Assembly (NCBI GenBank): GCA_904502145.1
Contig: CAJGDH010000078.1
Location: 1 to 8,256 of the forward strand
Source: an uncultured Eubacterium sp.
GTDB lineage: Bacteria; Bacillota; Clostridia; Lachnospirales; Lachnospiraceae
Length of the DNA stretch: 8,256 bases
Direction of reading: 5' to 3'
In this document: in pieces, positions 6,646 to 8,256 of the stretch
Layout: every line of letters begins with the position of its first letter
Numbering within the stretch: the first letter of the stretch is position 1
The notes under the pieces: model-generated
What the model was told of the DNA's origin: nothing
Databases searched by the model: none
Seen by the model: the letters and a program-made list of their open reading frames with translations, nothing else
Made by a program: the position numbers and the translations under genes

Positions 6646-6801
6646 TGTGGACAAGGGTGGACTACTTCCGGATTTATCCACAGCAGGGAAAAAAGGAGCC
6701 AAATCCCAGAACAGGGATGTTCAGCGGTTCCCGGGTTGTCGCCGGAAAACAATCCACTTTATCCACATTTTCCAGTGGAATATGTAGATAACTTTTCCAC
6801 A
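6646..6801. promoter_or_regulatory. Cluster of DnaA boxes between nrdD and rpsL
   Basis: Two perfect TTATCCACA boxes (6674-6682 and 6759-6767, plus strand), one TTTTCCACA (6793-6801, plus; fits TTWTNCACA), and two single-mismatch boxes on the minus strand, TTGTCCACA (6654-6646) and TTATCTACA (6791-6783). The last minus-strand box and the TTTTCCACA box lie back to back, 1 nt apart, as an imperfect palindrome. DnaA is the replication initiator and also a transcription factor; in E. coli it binds the nrdAB promoter, and in B. subtilis several DnaA-box clusters lie away from oriC. The cluster begins about 80 bp upstream of the nrdD -35 and ends about 68 bp upstream of the rpsL -35. No dnaA, dnaN or rpmH is in the window, so a secondary cluster is more likely than the chromosomal origin. 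Confidence 0.75.
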
Positions 6802-6833
6802 GAAAATGTCTTTTCATCCCCTTTTCGGGCTTA

Positions 6834-6862
6834 TTTTCCGCCTCCCGGGGGCAAAAGGAAAA
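6834..6862. repeat. Inverted repeat just upstream of the rpsL promoter
   Basis: TTTTCC (6834-6839) pairs with GGAAAA (6857-6862), and inside it GCCTC (6840-6844) can pair with GGGGC (6848-6852), leaving an AAAA bulge (6853-6856). It ends 6 nt before the rpsL -35 box. It is not followed by a T tract on either strand, so it is not a typical terminator; a protein-binding site is possible but unproven. Confidence 0.4.
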
Positions 6863-6868
6863 ATCATG

Positions 6869-6897
6869 TTGACAAAAGAAAAAACTGAATATATAAT
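6869..6897 (+). promoter_or_regulatory. Consensus sigma-A promoter of the rpsL-rpsG-fusA operon
   Basis: TTGACA (6869-6874) and TATAAT (6892-6897) separated by exactly 17 bp: both hexamers match the consensus perfectly, as expected for a highly expressed ribosomal operon. Transcription should start near 6904, giving a leader of roughly 93 nt before rpsL. Confidence 0.92.
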
Positions 6898-6904
6898 TTT
6901 ACAG

Positions 6905-6937
6905 TGTGCGCATTGATTCAGGGATAACTATGCCACA
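6905..6937 (+). promoter_or_regulatory. Possible 5'-leader hairpin of the rpsL operon
   Basis: TGTGCGCA (6905-6912) can pair with TGCCACA (6931-6937) as a 7-bp stem with one bulged C and an 18-nt loop. It would sit at the very 5' end of the predicted transcript. Ribosomal-protein leaders often carry autoregulatory or stabilising structures; no known leader family is recognised here. Confidence 0.35.
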
Positions 6938-6996
6938 TGGAAACAAATAACTAATTGCAACCACATTAGAAATTATGCATGGAGGTGAAAAAAAGA

Positions 6997-7410
6997 ATGC
7001 CAACTTTTAACCAGTTAGTAAGAAAAGGTAGACAGTCTTTAGCAAAGAAATCCACAGCACCTGCGCTTCAGAAAGGTTTCAATTCCCTGAGAAAGAAGTC
7101 CACAGATGCCAGCTCTCCACAGAAACGTGGGGTATGTACTGCTGTGAAAACAGCCACACCGAAAAAGCCTAACTCCGCTCTTCGTAAGATCGCCAGAGTT
7201 CGTCTTTCCAACGGTATCGAAGTAACAAGCTACATTCCCGGTGAAGGCCACAACCTTCAGGAACATAGTGTTGTTCTCATCCGTGGCGGCAGGGTAAAAG
7301 ACTTACCCGGTACAAGATACCACATCGTAAGAGGTACTCTTGATACAGCAGGCGTAGCAAACAGAAGACAGGCCCGCTCCAAATACGGTGCGAAGAGACC
7401 TAAAAAATAA
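6997..7410 (+). CDS. rpsL: 30S ribosomal protein S12
   Basis: A 137-residue S12, the decoding-site protein of the small subunit that monitors codon-anticodon pairing with 16S rRNA. The start is ATG 6997 (MPTFNQLVRKG), preceded by GGAGGTGA at 6981-6988; an in-frame ATG at 6979 lies just before that site and is not used. The core segments TPKKPNSALRK and HNLQEHSVVLIRGGRVKDLPG are conserved. Compared with E. coli there are 13 extra residues before QKRGVC, the normal Firmicute form. K56 and K101 correspond to E. coli K43 and K88, where streptomycin-resistance changes occur; both are wild-type lysines. First gene of the str operon, read from a perfect-consensus promoter, and divergent from nrdD. 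Confidence 0.98.
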   Translation: MPTFNQLVRKGRQSLAKKSTAPALQKGFNSLRKKSTDASSPQKRGVCTAVKTATPKKPNSALRKIARVRLSNGIEVTSYIPGEGHNLQEHSVVLIRGGRVKDLPGTRYHIVRGTLDTAGVANRRQARSKYGAKRPKK

Positions 7411-7571
7411 GACATTATAGCATTTGTGCCGGAATAGCAATATTTCTACTGTTGGTTGCAGGTTGATATATTGAAAGGTCCGAGCATGAACATGGAAGAC
7501 AATGTTGACCGTGAGTACCGATGATTTAATGTCTGATCATTCAGAGTTCTATTATTAAGGAGGGAAGAACC
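7411..7571 (+). promoter_or_regulatory. rpsL-rpsG intercistronic region with possible RNA structure and a 12-codon mini-ORF
   Basis: 161 nt without a terminator or a convincing promoter. Possible stems: GGTC (7477-7480) with GACC (7507-7510), and coaxial with it AACAT (7489-7493) with ATGTT (7502-7506), leaving an 8-nt one-sided bulge and an 8-nt loop; and ATGAT (7521-7525) with ATCAT (7536-7540). A mini-ORF ATG 7486 to TGA 7524 (12 codons) has AAAGG 7 nt upstream. In E. coli S7 represses the str operon by binding the rpsL-rpsG spacer; whether this spacer does so is inference. Confidence 0.35.
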
Positions 7572-8042
7572 GTGCCACGTAAAGGACATATTGCAAAAAG
7601 AGATGTTTTACCAGATCCTATCTATAATAATAAGGTAGTCACAAAGCTTATCAATAACATTATGTTAGACGGTAAGAAAGGCGTAGCTCAGAAGATCGTT
7701 TACGGTGCATTCGAGCGTATCGAAAAAGAGACTGGTAAAGACGCTGTTGAAGTATTTACCGAGGCTATGAACAACATCATGCCCGCACTGGAAGTTAAAT
7801 CCAGACGTATCGGTGGTGCTACATATCAGGTACCGATCGATGTAAGACCTGACCGTCGTCAGGCCCTTGCCCTTCGCTGGATCACAAGCTATTCTCGTAA
7901 GAGAGGCGAGAGAACCATGGAAGAGCGTCTCGCAAGAGAGCTGATGGATGCTGCAAATAATACTGGAGCATCTGTTAAGAAGAAAGAAGATATGCACAAG
8001 ATGGCTGAAGCCAACAAGGCTTTCGCTCATTACAGATTCTAG
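7572..8042 (+). CDS. rpsG: 30S ribosomal protein S7
   Basis: A 156-residue S7, the primary 16S rRNA-binding protein that nucleates assembly of the 30S head and lines the E site and mRNA exit. The start is GTG 7572 (read as Met: MPRKGHIAKRDVLPDP), preceded by AAGGAGGG at 7557-7564 with 7 nt spacing. The conserved segments are present: the LDGKKGVAQKIVYGAF helix, the E-site beta-hairpin region IGGATYQVPIDVRPDRRQ, and the helical end with AFAHYRF. Length is normal. It ends in TAG, which shows that amber is used as an ordinary stop here. It sits between rpsL and fusA in the usual str order and in E. coli acts as the operon's translational repressor. Confidence 0.98.
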   Translation: MPRKGHIAKRDVLPDPIYNNKVVTKLINNIMLDGKKGVAQKIVYGAFERIEKETGKDAVEVFTEAMNNIMPALEVKSRRIGGATYQVPIDVRPDRRQALALRWITSYSRKRGERTMEERLARELMDAANNTGASVKKKEDMHKMAEANKAFAHYRF

Positions 8043-8093
8043 TATCGTCTCCGATACGGAAGATGAAGCATATTTAATTAGGAGGAATAAACT

Positions 8094-8256
8094 TTGGCTG
8101 GAAGAGAGTATCCATTGGAGAGAACCAGAAATATCGGGATCATGGCTCATATCGATGCCGGCAAGACCACATTGACCGAGCGTATCCTGTATTATACTGG
8201 TGTTAATTAGAAGATTGGTGATACGCATGAAGGTACAGCCACCATGGACTGGATGG
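8094..8256 (+). CDS. fusA: Elongation factor G, 5' end only, with an in-frame TAG at codon 39
   Basis: The first 54 codons of EF-G, the ribosomal translocase GTPase. The start is TTG 8094 (read as Met: MAGREYPLERTRNIGIMAHI), with AGGAGG at 8080-8085, 8 nt upstream, and 51 nt after rpsG. The P-loop AHIDAGKTT (residues 18-26) that binds the GTP phosphates is intact, followed by LTERILYYTGVN. Then codon 39 is TAG (8208-8210), after which the same frame continues with the expected KIGDTHEGTATMDWM, where clostridial EF-G normally has Tyr (TAC or TAT) or His. One base change at 8210 would restore Tyr. EF-G is essential, so the options are a sequence error, a nonfunctional copy with another fusA elsewhere, or amber readthrough. 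The gene runs off the window end. Identity is certain; its functional state is not. Confidence 0.85.

Noticed and set aside
6646..6801. Chromosomal replication origin
   Set aside because: DnaA boxes are present, but there is no dnaA, dnaN, rpmH or clear unwinding element, and neighbouring genes are not those of a Firmicute oriC.
7665..8228. Minus-strand open frame opposite rpsG and fusA
   Set aside because: Antisense to conserved ribosomal genes, with no ribosome binding site or recognisable domain.
1..8256. CRISPR array, tRNA, insertion sequence, phage or toxin-antitoxin genes
   Set aside because: No spaced direct repeats, cloverleaf sequences, transposase or integrase motifs were found; all coding space is core metabolism and translation.

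Overview
The window looks like chromosomal DNA of an anaerobic, low- to mid-GC Firmicute, most likely a Clostridia/Lachnospiraceae-type gut bacterium. The reasons are the Firmicute form of ribosomal protein S12 (a 13-residue insertion relative to E. coli), the style of the EF-G N-terminus, the oxygen-sensitive class III ribonucleotide reductase, and strong AGGAGG ribosome binding sites with near-consensus sigma-A promoters. This placement is inference from the proteins; no database was consulted.

Layout: (1) 1-2136, plus strand: recD2-type DNA helicase, its first few dozen codons cut off by the window edge, ending in a perfect 10-bp hairpin terminator. (2) 2161-6497, minus strand and convergent with recD2: a probable operon read nrdD (class III RNR large chain), a 50-residue glycyl-radical ORF, nrdG (radical SAM activase), dut (dUTPase), comF (phosphoribosyltransferase-like competence protein). 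It is driven by a clear promoter at 6538-6566. An 84-bp degenerate 7-bp tandem repeat fills the nrdG-dut spacer. (3) 6498-6996: a divergent control region holding the nrdD promoter, a cluster of two perfect and three near-perfect DnaA boxes, an inverted repeat and a near-perfect promoter for the str operon. (4) 6997-8256, plus strand: rpsL, rpsG and the start of fusA.

How the genes work together: the minus-strand operon makes dNTPs without oxygen (NrdD plus NrdG), destroys dUTP so that uracil is not put into DNA and dUMP is available for dTMP synthesis (Dut), and ends with a DNA-uptake or nucleotide-related gene (ComF). DnaA boxes upstream suggest a link between the replication initiator and dNTP supply. 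The plus-strand operon is the standard ribosomal str cluster, here with no rpoBC immediately before it.

Three things stand out. The catalytic glycyl-radical loop of class III RNR is absent from the large NrdD chain and is encoded by a separate 50-codon ORF. The essential gene fusA has an in-frame TAG at codon 39 inside an otherwise well conserved N-terminus. A DnaA-box cluster sits between nrdD and rpsL.
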